Of a stretch of 40,401 bases of DNA, positions 1-7,299 are shown piece by piece. Below the pieces are notes generated by a model, which saw only the letters and a program-made list of their open reading frames with translations, did no database searches and had not been told where the DNA came from. Every line of letters starts with the position of its first letter. Positions within the stretch are counted from its first letter, which is position 1. Source of the stretch: Acinetobacter lwoffii (lineage in GTDB: Bacteria; Pseudomonadota; Gammaproteobacteria; Pseudomonadales; Moraxellaceae); the NCBI GenBank assembly GCA_013530545.1, contig SPVA01000122.1, positions 1 to 40,401 on the forward strand, written 5' to 3'. The translations under genes were made by a program, and so were the position numbers.

Positions 1-719
1 ACCTTCACAAAGATTTTTTCAGGATAACCCACCTGATACGACTGACTGTTTTTCTCTAAAAAACGATAAAACTCTTGTGCGACAAAATCAGGATCATCCA
101 TTTTAGTTCCCAGTGCCTGATTCATTTCTGTGACTTTTGCATCATTCATCTCCGTGATCGTTGCCCTTGGTGAAAAATAACGAAATTGAATTGAGGTCTT
201 TGCATACTCACGTGCAAGCGCTTCGGTGGCACCGCGCAAGGCGAATTTACTGGCACAATAACTGACATAACCCGGATAGCCAATGCTGCCAAAGGTAGAG
301 CCAATATGAATGATCTGGCTTGGCTGAGTTTTTGACATCAATGGAATCATCCCTTGCACCAGTTGCAAGGGATAAACCACATTAATCAGCATCATCTGTT
401 CCATCATTTCCTGTGACTGCTGTGAGAACAGACTGAAATCATTAATACCGGCATTATTGATGTAATAGTGAATGGGGGTATTCAGTTCGGCCAGCGCATC
501 TAGCAAATCGTTACGGCTGTGCTGCTCGGCCAGGTCACAACAGATCCCTTGCAGTTGTATATCCGGATAACGCTGCGCCAGTTTTTCACCTAATTTTCGT
601 AAAGTCTGTTCATTACGTCCGACCAGAACCAGATTCAGGCCATTTTTCCCAAGAATATCGGCAATGGCCTGTCCGATGCCACCGGTCGTACCTAGAAGAA
701 CTGCTGTTAAATTGGACAT
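1..719 (-). CDS. SDR-family oxidoreductase (3' end outside window)
   Basis: A short-chain dehydrogenase/reductase whose start is at 719 and whose C-terminus lies beyond base 1. The N-terminus carries the Rossmann glycine motif GTTGGIGQA, then the NNAG motif (in YINNAGIND) and the catalytic pair in YCASK, so about 240 residues of a classical SDR are visible with all catalytic elements. It would reduce or oxidise a carbonyl/alcohol with NAD(P)(H); the substrate is not identifiable. It is the last visible gene of a four-gene minus-strand run (T_hemolysin protein, AMP ligase, TauD-like dioxygenase, SDR). It starts 51 bp after the dioxygenase stop, so it probably acts on the same acyl-derived product. 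The family call is secure; the pathway role is inference. Confidence 0.85.
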   Translation of the reverse strand, partial: MSNLTAVLLGTTGGIGQAIADILGKNGLNLVLVGRNEQTLRKLGEKLAQRYPDIQLQGICCDLAEQHSRNDLLDALAELNTPIHYYINNAGINDFSLFSQQSQEMMEQMMLINVVYPLQLVQGMIPLMSKTQPSQIIHIGSTFGSIGYPGYVSYCASKFALRGATEALAREYAKTSIQFRYFSPRATITEMNDAKVTEMNQALGTKMDDPDFVAQEFYRFLEKNSQSYQVGYPEKIFVK

Positions 720-770
720 AGATCATTTCTCTTATCGTTGAATTTTTTAAGATGTCTCTTTCTGCTTTGC

Positions 771-1622
771 TTAAAAGTCAGGATTCAAGCCCAGTCCCAT
801 ACAGATGTATAGCTTGCGCTGTTCAAGTGGTACCAAGATTTCACGTCGGCCATGCATAAAGCGTTTGTTATCAATGATCACCAGATCACCATCCTGCCAG
901 TCAATTTCTGAGGTCCGAGTTTCACAACGCTCTGCCAGTTCTGCGAGTAAGTCCGGACTGATTTCTGAACCGTCTGCAAAATAAAAACGGGGTTTTTCAT
1001 AATTGTAAGAAGGCCCAAGTAAGGTATTGGCGAAGGCTGGAACACCCTTAAGATTGTCATGGCGCACCATCGGCATATTTAAATGGTAGTACACTCCCCC
1101 ATCATGTGCGGGACTGATCCGCTGGCCGGGTATCATCTGGATAAACTGCTGTAGCTCCTGCTGGCCGACTTGCTCTGCATTTTCAATATTCAAGGCAGTG
1201 GCCACATACTTCTGCCAGATCGGTTTGGGTAAATAACGGCTAATAGTCATCGGCTCGGCAAATTTCTGCTTGAGAGCATCTGACATATTTTTCCAGACTT
1301 CATGCCCATCACATAAGGTAGTCTGCGAACCGCGCCAAGCACTTTTCTCACTGAAAAAAGCAATGATGTCAGGCGGTAAAGGCGTCGTACCATTTTCAAT
1401 ATGCAGTCCCATGGCCTGCGTACCGGCATCAACTTTCTGGGACTGGTGAGTGATGTTTTCGCGTGCAGGATCATAAGTCAGCCGCTGGCATAACCTATTC
1501 ATGAGCTCACTAAACGAGGTCACGTCATAGTGTTCATGTCTTAACAAGACCCAGCCCTGTTCTACCAATTGCGTTTTAATCTGATTAGGTGTGGTGTGCA
1601 AAGCTTGCTGTGCAATATTCAT
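771..1622 (-). CDS. TauD/TfdA-like Fe(II)/2-oxoglutarate-type dioxygenase
   Basis: 283 residues, the usual length for the TauD/TfdA fold. Putative iron ligands are H74 and E76 (in MGLHIENG; an HxE variant of the usual HxD) and H257 (in FMHGRRE). R269 is placed to hold 2-oxoglutarate. The family couples 2-oxoglutarate decarboxylation to hydroxylation, desaturation, halogenation or more unusual oxidations; the carboxylate ligand at E76 argues against a halogenase. It lies 38 bp after the AMP ligase stop and 51 bp before the SDR start on the same strand, so co-transcription is likely. The substrate is unknown; context suggests an activated acyl chain or acyl-amine. It is probably cytosolic, as no signal peptide is seen. 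Confidence 0.85.
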   Translation of the reverse strand: MNIAQQALHTTPNQIKTQLVEQGWVLLRHEHYDVTSFSELMNRLCQRLTYDPARENITHQSQKVDAGTQAMGLHIENGTTPLPPDIIAFFSEKSAWRGSQTTLCDGHEVWKNMSDALKQKFAEPMTISRYLPKPIWQKYVATALNIENAEQVGQQELQQFIQMIPGQRISPAHDGGVYYHLNMPMVRHDNLKGVPAFANTLLGPSYNYEKPRFYFADGSEISPDLLAELAERCETRTSEIDWQDGDLVIIDNKRFMHGRREILVPLEQRKLYICMGLGLNPDF

Positions 1623-1660
1623 GTGTTCGCTCTCATTCGATAGATCTATGGGTCTGTGAA

Positions 1661-3181
1661 CTATGCAAAAATAGATTGGGACTCGTCCGGTATCAGTTCA
1701 GCCTGAAACTTTTGCTGAATCTGCTGTCTGCGCAGTTTGCCGTTGTCGGTCAACATCTGGTTGTCTAAAGAAAATGGCTCGGGAGCACGGCACCAGCGTT
1801 TGATCTGGGCATAGTCCGGCATCCGGCTGTTGGCCCGCTGAAGCGCTACTGCCAGTTGCTGGTCTGGCGTATCATCCGGGGCATAAATCACGGCCGACAG
1901 ATAGGGCTGGGCTTCGCCAAAAATGGCAATCTGCTGGATTTCCGGCTCGGTCAGACTATTGGACTCTACCCATTCTGGGGAAATATTGCGTCCAAAACTG
2001 CTGATAATCATCTGCTTGATGCGTCCGGTAATGTACAAATAGCCATCCTCATCAAAATAGCCGGCATCACCTGTATGAATATACGGTGTTGCGGTCATGT
2101 CATTGACATAACCCAGCATGGCATTGCCTTTCACTACTACTTCGCTGTTGGCTGCAATCTCAACTTCGACATGCGGTAAAATCTGGCCCACACTGCCAAT
2201 GCGGCGTGTACCCGGCAGATTCAGACTGACTACTGATGCACACTCGGACAGGCCATAACCTTCATAAACCGGCAGGTTAAGTTGCTGACACTGTTTAAGT
2301 AAATCAGCAGAGACTTTCCCTCCACCGACCGCAATAAATTTCAGCGTCTTGAACCCTGCAGCACCGTGTTCAGCGCTATATTCCACAATCGCTTTCAGCA
2401 TCTGCGGTAATAAAATCACACTTTCGACTTGATAGCTCTGCACTGCATTTACAAACCGCCAAGTATCAAAAGTATGGTTTGATACCAGACCGAACTGGCT
2501 CACCTCATCGACTACTACAGCGCGCCCCATGCCGAGTGCGACATAAATGCCGGCAATATTTTCCAGCAAGGTGGCAAATGGAATCAGACACAAATGCCGC
2601 CCAAGCTGACTGCTGGCCAGTGCCTGACTGAGTGAATGCGTAATTGATTCTATGGTATCTTCTGCCAGACATACGCCTTTCGGTGTCCCGGTACTGCCCG
2701 AGGTATAGGTGATTTTTGCCGGCTGCCGGGTTTGTAAAGAAGATGAATACTGTACTGCCTGCTCTAGCTGAAAAAAGCGTGCATGTAGCTGGCCAGCAAT
2801 AAAAATCTCATCTCTACTCATGTCTTGAGCTAGATTCAGCAACCATTCTGGTGCAGAGAAAGATTCATCCAGAATACAAAGCAGCTCCGTTTGGCTGTCG
2901 GAAAGCAGATGCCGTACTTGCGCTGCAGTAAAAAACAGAGGTACCGGAATCACGGTCATGCCGGCTTTTTGTGCGGCAAGATCGACCACAATCCAGTCGA
3001 TACTATTTATGCCCCACAAGGCCAGACGCTGCAGATTAAGCTGCATGAAACTGGCACTCAATAATTCTATCCGCCGTTGCAGTTCCGCATAGTTCAACGT
3101 TGCTTGTGCGGTGATCACAGCTTCTCGCTGCGGGTATTGTCGTGCTTGCAGGCTGATACGTTCAAATAAAGCAGTCATCAT
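1661..3181 (-). CDS. AMP-dependent acyl ligase (ANL superfamily)
   Basis: 506 residues, shorter than typical FadD-like enzymes. The phosphate-binding loop TSGSTGTPKG is at residues 160-169. The YEGYGLSECA motif and HTGDAG follow, and the C-terminal swinging domain ends with the catalytic lysine in NGKLRR. It should adenylate a carboxylic acid, probably a fatty acid, and pass it to CoA, a carrier or an amine. The hinge region reads SSFGRNISPEWVE, where many relatives have GGENI or GYNVYP. A ribosome site AGGA lies 5 nt before the ATG at 3181; ATG at 3178 is equally possible. It sits between the T_hemolysin gene (35 bp gap) and the dioxygenase. No dedicated carrier protein is visible in the window, so CoA or direct transfer to the upstream protein is possible. 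Confidence 0.85.
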   Translation of the reverse strand: MMTALFERISLQARQYPQREAVITAQATLNYAELQRRIELLSASFMQLNLQRLALWGINSIDWIVVDLAAQKAGMTVIPVPLFFTAAQVRHLLSDSQTELLCILDESFSAPEWLLNLAQDMSRDEIFIAGQLHARFFQLEQAVQYSSSLQTRQPAKITYTSGSTGTPKGVCLAEDTIESITHSLSQALASSQLGRHLCLIPFATLLENIAGIYVALGMGRAVVVDEVSQFGLVSNHTFDTWRFVNAVQSYQVESVILLPQMLKAIVEYSAEHGAAGFKTLKFIAVGGGKVSADLLKQCQQLNLPVYEGYGLSECASVVSLNLPGTRRIGSVGQILPHVEVEIAANSEVVVKGNAMLGYVNDMTATPYIHTGDAGYFDEDGYLYITGRIKQMIISSFGRNISPEWVESNSLTEPEIQQIAIFGEAQPYLSAVIYAPDDTPDQQLAVALQRANSRMPDYAQIKRWCRAPEPFSLDNQMLTDNGKLRRQQIQQKFQAELIPDESQSIFA

Positions 3182-3216
3182 TTAAATCCTGGGCCTCGGT
3201 AATCAAGCAAAATGCT

Positions 3217-3951
3217 TTAATGACTAAATTGATAAAATTGACGAGCGACTTGTAGGGCCTCTGCCACATCAATCGCCAGCACATAAGGTTTCTGCTGGTA
3301 ATAGCTGCCCCACAGGTGCTGTGCCTCTCCAAGGACTTGTGGATCAGCCTTTTCAAGCACATGAAAACGTAATCCCATCTGTTGCAGCACATAACGCACC
3401 GCAGCTGTTCCTGTACATACCGCCCATTCGATACGTTGCTGCGAGAGATGAAAGACCAGAAAGGCCACCATCAGTTTCGCCTTGTCCATATCCAGCGCTG
3501 CCAGATTGCCAATTTCTACCACTTTGTCTCGACTGACCTGGGTCTGGCTAAGTTTGCTTAACGTGTTTTCAACGGGTTCATCGAGATACTGTTCCAGGAA
3601 GGCATAGGCTTTATTTAAATGCTGCATACCAATCACAACCTGCATCTCGGCTCCGTGATAACCTGCAAACAGGGTCGCAGAGAAGGTCGATACAGTGGCC
3701 TGATGGACTTGCTGATATTTTTCCTGAATAAAATGTTCCAGGCTACGACGTTCCAGTGTCTCGCTTTGTTCTACAGTTTTGACAGTCAAATGTAGCGATT
3801 GATCCTGTGCTGAAATTACCGGATACGCCGGAGGTACTTGTACTAAAAATTTATTGTGATGGATTTGTTTTTTATATTCAGGCTGCTTGAAATATGTATT
3901 TATAAAGTGAATCTGACTAGATAAATAAGGATCAAAACTGAACTTGATCAT
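3217..3951 (-). CDS. Thermostable hemolysin-family (T_hemolysin) protein
   Basis: About 244 residues resembling the family named after Vibrio thermostable delta hemolysin. The name should not be read as function. There is no signal peptide or transmembrane segment, and the central part (IGNLAALDMDKAKLMVAFLV, then VCTGTAAVR and LGLRFHVL-like segments) reads like an acyltransferase fold of the GNAT/autoinducer-synthase type. It is the first gene of the minus-strand operon with an acyl-activating ligase, a dioxygenase and an SDR, so an acyl-transfer step is a reasonable guess. I chose ATG 3951 over GTG 3960 because it places the start 48 nt from the predicted PmrA box, as in the two sister promoters. 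Family call moderate to good; enzymatic role is inference. Confidence 0.7.
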   Translation of the reverse strand: MIKFSFDPYLSSQIHFINTYFKQPEYKKQIHHNKFLVQVPPAYPVISAQDQSLHLTVKTVEQSETLERRSLEHFIQEKYQQVHQATVSTFSATLFAGYHGAEMQVVIGMQHLNKAYAFLEQYLDEPVENTLSKLSQTQVSRDKVVEIGNLAALDMDKAKLMVAFLVFHLSQQRIEWAVCTGTAAVRYVLQQMGLRFHVLEKADPQVLGEAQHLWGSYYQQKPYVLAIDVAEALQVARQFYQFSH

Positions 3952-3983
3952 TTGGCTCACACCACGAAATTAACTTGCTACTC

Positions 3984-4016
3984 AAGATAGAAGTCCAAAC
4001 TTAAAAAATTCTTAAT
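3984..4016 (-). promoter_or_regulatory. Predicted PmrA-dependent promoter of the T_hemolysin operon
   Basis: On the minus strand the box ATTAAG-AATTT-TTTAAG (4016 to 4000) fits HTTAAD-N5-HTTAAD. It is followed by 10 nt and then TATCTT (3989 to 3984) as a -10-like hexamer, with ATG 48 nt after the box. The same layout occurs before dgkA and eptA. The consensus is degenerate and symmetric between strands, so the box alone would be weak; the repeated geometry is what supports it. Confidence 0.6.
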
Positions 4017-4073
4017 TTTGCGCAAAAGAATGTAAAAACTGTGTGTATAAAAAATCCAGAGAACGGCCGGTTT

Positions 4074-4106
4074 TTTAAGAGCATTTTAAGATTGAAAATT
4101 TAAGTT
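4074..4106 (+). promoter_or_regulatory. Predicted PmrA-dependent promoter of dgkA
   Basis: A direct repeat TTTAAG-AGCAT-TTTAAG at 4074-4090 is followed by 10 nt and the -10-like TAAGTT at 4101-4106. The dgkA ATG at 4138 is 47 nt after the box, the same distance as at eptA. This is a strong match to the PmrA (BasR) consensus, with both half-sites identical. Confidence 0.68.
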
Positions 4107-4137
4107 ATTCCTATCTCTTGTTGACTGAAACTGCTCT

Positions 4138-4524
4138 ATGTCTTCCTACCGATCACCTTATAAAGGCACCTCAGGAACGCAGCGTATTTTTAATGCGACC
4201 CGTTATTCCCTGGCTGGTTTTAAAACCGCCTTTCAAAATGAGGCCGCTTTCCGGCAAATTTTGCTGATCAACCTTATTTTGATTCCTCTAAGTTTTTGGA
4301 TGCCGGTTAGTCCAGCTGAGCAAGCGCTCATGGTCGCCGTGTGCCTATTGGCGCTGATCATTGAACTGATTAACTCAGCCATAGAAGCAGTGGTAGACCG
4401 TATTTCCATGGAACGACATGAACTTTCTAAAAATGCCAAGGATATGGGCAGTGCGGCTCAGTTTGTAGCACTCAGTTTAATTGCCCTGACCTGGGGCATC
4501 ATTTTGGCTGGTCATTTGATTTGA
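4138..4524 (+). CDS. dgkA: Diacylglycerol kinase
   Basis: 128 residues, a small three-helix inner-membrane kinase of the prokaryotic DgkA family that phosphorylates diacylglycerol to phosphatidate with ATP. The signature runs through E76, N79, E83 and D87 (IIELINSAIEAVVDRIS), matching the E-x2-N-x3-E-x3-D pattern of E. coli DgkA, followed by HELSKNAKDMGSAA. It starts at ATG 4138 behind a predicted PmrA box and is followed 24 bp later by a PAP2 phosphatase. EptA, encoded in the neighbouring pmr operon, transfers phosphoethanolamine from phosphatidylethanolamine and leaves diacylglycerol. Co-regulated DgkA would return that diacylglycerol to phospholipid synthesis. The enzyme assignment is secure; the coupling is inference from promoter and position. 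Confidence 0.93.
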   Translation: MSSYRSPYKGTSGTQRIFNATRYSLAGFKTAFQNEAAFRQILLINLILIPLSFWMPVSPAEQALMVAVCLLALIIELINSAIEAVVDRISMERHELSKNAKDMGSAAQFVALSLIALTWGIILAGHLI

Positions 4525-4548
4525 CCTCTGCTCTTGCTACTGCCTGAA

Positions 4549-5274
4549 ATGGATAACTTAAAAATGATCACTGACCGTTCCCGGTTTTTACTGGCTCAAA
4601 CTTTACTTTTGATCTTCAGTTTTTTGATTCTTCTCAACTTCTTTGACATTGGAGGAGTGCTGGACTTACAGCTCATCTATCCCTTTATCGATGATCAGGG
4701 TCAATTTCCCCTTCGACAACAATGGGCACTGGCAGAACTCAATCATCGCTATGTGAAAGACCTGCTGATTCTGGTGTATATCATATTATTGCTGGGCTGG
4801 TTGGCATCACTGAAATGGCAAAACTGGCATATACGGCGCTGGGAATTTGGCTATTTCTTTAGCATGGTGGTGCTGACCACGGCCTCGATCGGAATTTTAA
4901 AATCCCAGTCGGCCCATGCCTGTCCCTGGGATATGACCATACCTGCCCATAACGGGATTTTGTGGGATTTTAGTGCCACTGCTGGACACTGTTTTCCTGG
5001 AGGGCATGCATCTAGCGGTTTTGCCTTGATGGCTGGCTATTTTGTTTATCGCATTTCTAACCGCAATCGTGCTTATTTTTTCCTGATCGCTGCAGTAATT
5101 TTAGGGTTGGCCATGGGCTGGGCACAAATGATGCGCGGAGCACATTTCCTGAGTCATAACCTGTGGACTGGCTGGATTATCTGGTGCATGAATATTATCG
5201 GCTATGCGTTGTTTAGCCATAAACTGCCGATAGAAAAGACCACTTCTATACTCTCGAGTATCAGGCAGCCTTAA
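4549..5274 (+). CDS. PAP2-family membrane phosphatase
   Basis: About 241 residues with several hydrophobic segments (near residues 12-30, 70-90, 108-124, 172-190, 205-222), an inner-membrane phosphatase of the PAP2 superfamily. Motif 1 is KSQSAHACP, a K-x6-CP form where the family normally has arginine before proline. Motif 2 is CFPGGHASSG, and motif 3 is MRGAHFLSHNLWTGW with the nucleophilic histidine environment, though the final aspartate is replaced. Possible substrates are phosphatidate, undecaprenyl pyrophosphate or lipid A phosphates. It follows dgkA by 24 bp and is probably co-transcribed. ATG 4549 is preferred over upstream TTG 4534; ATG 4564 is also possible. It converges on pmrB across a shared terminator. 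Confidence 0.82.
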   Translation: MDNLKMITDRSRFLLAQTLLLIFSFLILLNFFDIGGVLDLQLIYPFIDDQGQFPLRQQWALAELNHRYVKDLLILVYIILLLGWLASLKWQNWHIRRWEFGYFFSMVVLTTASIGILKSQSAHACPWDMTIPAHNGILWDFSATAGHCFPGGHASSGFALMAGYFVYRISNRNRAYFFLIAAVILGLAMGWAQMMRGAHFLSHNLWTGWIIWCMNIIGYALFSHKLPIEKTTSILSSIRQP

Positions 5275-5287
5275 CTTCCAAAAAAAC

Positions 5288-5311
5288 CGAAGCCTATTCG
5301 CTTAGGCTTCG
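5288..5311. terminator. Hairpin terminator between PAP2 gene and pmrB
   Basis: Arms CGAAGCCTA (5288-5296) and TAGGCTTCG (5303-5311) with a 6-nt loop. On the minus strand the stem is followed by a run of six T, so it terminates eptA-pmrA-pmrB. It overlaps the last codons of pmrB. Confidence 0.8.
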
Positions 5312-6630
5312 CCTAAAGGAAACTTGACTTGTACACAAAGGCCGCCCAGATTAATACTTCGCGAAAATTCCAGTGTTCCACCCAGGCGTTCGGTGGCTTT
5401 ATCTACAATGGATAACCCCAAACCGCTGCCAATTTCTGCATGGTTATGAATCCGGTAGAAGCGTTGCCTGATCTGAGCGAATTGAGCAGGATCTATCCCT
5501 GCCCCGCTGTCTTCAATCTGCAAAACTGCCTGCTGGCCTTGCTGGAAAATCGATATGTTAATTACGCCATCTTTCGGACTATATTTAATCGCATTATCAA
5601 TTAAATTATAAATAATCGAGTGCAAGGCTGAAGATTGGCCCTGAATCTGCAGTTCCTGCTGCTGTTCTACGCCTAAATCGATCTCTTTCTGAAGCGCCAG
5701 TTGAATCAGTTCTTCGATACAGGTGACTGTCATTTGATTCAGTGATAGCAATTGAACAGGTTCGCTTAAACCTTCGGTCACATCCTGTTTGGCCAGACTT
5801 AATAACTGGTTGACCAGATGCTGCATACGCAAAATGCCTTGGCTCAAATTATGGATAGACTCGCTCTGCGGAAACTGCTGTAGCAAAATTTGTAGCTGTA
5901 AGTTTAGTGCTGTCAGTGGCGTGCGTAGTTCATGTGCAGAATCTGCTACAAATTGACGTTGTTCCTGTTGGGCCAGAGAAATTCGTCCAAATAGATAATT
6001 TATTTCCTGAATGGTCGGTTCCAGCTCCAGGGGATAATCTTTCATTGCAATTGGCTTTAAGTCTTGCGCCTTGCGACTGGCCAATTCAGTTTTAAAATCA
6101 TTGAGCGGCTGAAAATTTTTACGGATCATCCAGCCTAAGCCAAATACTGCAAAAGGTAAAAAAAGCACATAAGGAAGAAACATATTGGCTGCCAGTTCCA
6201 GCGCCAGTTCCTGCCGGACATTCTGCTGCTGGCTCACCTGAATCTGTAATTGCTTACCAGGAATAATGTAAGTTAACCAGGTTCCATACGGAGTTTGATG
6301 CTTGTAGAAACCTGCTTTCCTGACCGGTGCCACCAGAACATCTTGCGGATGCAAGGAAGTGGCTATATCTGTATAGGACCAGATATCTACAAATAAATCT
6401 TCTTCACTGTACTGTTTTGCCAGATCGATTTGACTTTGTAAGGGTTGCGGATGATTTTCTGAAATACGTTCTGCCAGACTTTGCATCTGTTTATCCAGTA
6501 CTTCATTAATTTCTTCGAGCGCAATCCGGTATGCTGCAAAGATCAGCACACAGCCCAGTACTACGCTAAATAATGAAATATAAATAACCAGACGTTTTTG
6601 CAAGGAATAACGTTTCTGCATGGCGCTCAT
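5302..6630 (-). CDS. pmrB: Sensor histidine kinase PmrB
   Basis: 442 residues: a short cytoplasmic N-terminus, TM1 near 14-33, a periplasmic sensor loop of about 115 residues, TM2 near 150-169, HAMP-like linker, the H-box VADSAHELRTPLTAL with phosphoacceptor H233, then an ATPase domain with N-box (NLIDNAIKYSP), DSGAGI and GLGLSI. It should sense envelope conditions such as metal ions, low pH or cationic peptides and phosphorylate PmrA. The ATG overlaps the pmrA stop by 4 bp, implying translational coupling, and it is the last gene of eptA-pmrA-pmrB. All catalytic boxes are present and the length is normal for Acinetobacter PmrB. It ends inside the hairpin terminator shared with the convergent dgkA-PAP2 transcript. 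Confidence 0.93.
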   Translation of the reverse strand: MSAMQKRYSLQKRLVIYISLFSVVLGCVLIFAAYRIALEEINEVLDKQMQSLAERISENHPQPLQSQIDLAKQYSEEDLFVDIWSYTDIATSLHPQDVLVAPVRKAGFYKHQTPYGTWLTYIIPGKQLQIQVSQQQNVRQELALELAANMFLPYVLFLPFAVFGLGWMIRKNFQPLNDFKTELASRKAQDLKPIAMKDYPLELEPTIQEINYLFGRISLAQQEQRQFVADSAHELRTPLTALNLQLQILLQQFPQSESIHNLSQGILRMQHLVNQLLSLAKQDVTEGLSEPVQLLSLNQMTVTCIEELIQLALQKEIDLGVEQQQELQIQGQSSALHSIIYNLIDNAIKYSPKDGVINISIFQQGQQAVLQIEDSGAGIDPAQFAQIRQRFYRIHNHAEIGSGLGLSIVDKATERLGGTLEFSRSINLGGLCVQVKFPLGEA

Positions 6631-7298
6631 CCTAAACGATACCCTAGCCCACGTATGGTACGTATGAAGTCTTTTCCTAATTTTGCCCGCAGATGATGGA
6701 TATAGACTTCTACCGTATTACTACTGACATCACTATCAAAGTCATAAAGCTTGTCTTCCAGATCATTCTTGGAAAAAATTTTATTCGGATGATTTAACAT
6801 GGCCATTAAGATGGACCATTCCCGGTTGGATAATTCTATAGCCTGTCCATTAAACAGAGCGATATGCTGCTCCAGATCTAGTTCCAAACCACTGTGTGAT
6901 AATTTCTTATTCGTATCTATCCCGGTATTTTTTAAACCACTACGGCGTATTAAGGCATGAATACGGGCCAGTAACTCGTCAAATTCATAAGGCTTGATTA
7001 AATAGTCATCTGCTCCCTGATTCAGCCCATCTACCCGATTTTGTAACTGATCCCGGGCGGAGATAATCAGCACCGGTAAATTTGGAAACTTCTGCCGGAT
7101 ATTTTTTAGCACCAGCATGCCATCCATCATCGGCAGGCCTAAATCGAGCAGGACAATATCGTAGACCTGCTGCTGTAACTGTTTTAAACCCTCAATCCCA
7201 TTATTGACCCAGTGCACATCAAACTGATGCAGCTTGAGCAATGTTTCAGTCGACTCGGCAATCATAAAGTCGTCTTCAATAATCAGTATTTTATGCAT
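6627..7298 (-). CDS. pmrA: Response regulator PmrA (OmpR/PhoB family)
   Basis: 223 residues. The receiver domain has acidic pocket E8-D9-D10, phosphoacceptor D52 (in VLLDLGLP) and K103 (in IKPYEF). The C-terminal winged helix has the typical SNTVEVYIHHLRAKLG recognition region and ends with FIRTIRGLGYRL. It is expected to bind paired HTTAAD half-sites spaced by 5 bp. Such boxes occur before eptA, dgkA and the T_hemolysin operon in this window. The gene starts one base after the eptA stop codon and overlaps pmrB by 4 bp, so all three are read from the eptA promoter, which makes PmrA autoregulatory through its own box. Confidence 0.95.
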   Translation of the reverse strand: MHKILIIEDDFMIAESTETLLKLHQFDVHWVNNGIEGLKQLQQQVYDIVLLDLGLPMMDGMLVLKNIRQKFPNLPVLIISARDQLQNRVDGLNQGADDYLIKPYEFDELLARIHALIRRSGLKNTGIDTNKKLSHSGLELDLEQHIALFNGQAIELSNREWSILMAMLNHPNKIFSKNDLEDKLYDFDSDVSSNTVEVYIHHLRAKLGKDFIRTIRGLGYRLG

Positions 7299-7299
7299 T

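Noticed and set aside
3217..3951. Reading the first operon gene as a secreted hemolysin
   Set aside because: No signal peptide or pore-forming features; operon partners are biosynthetic, so the family name is probably misleading.
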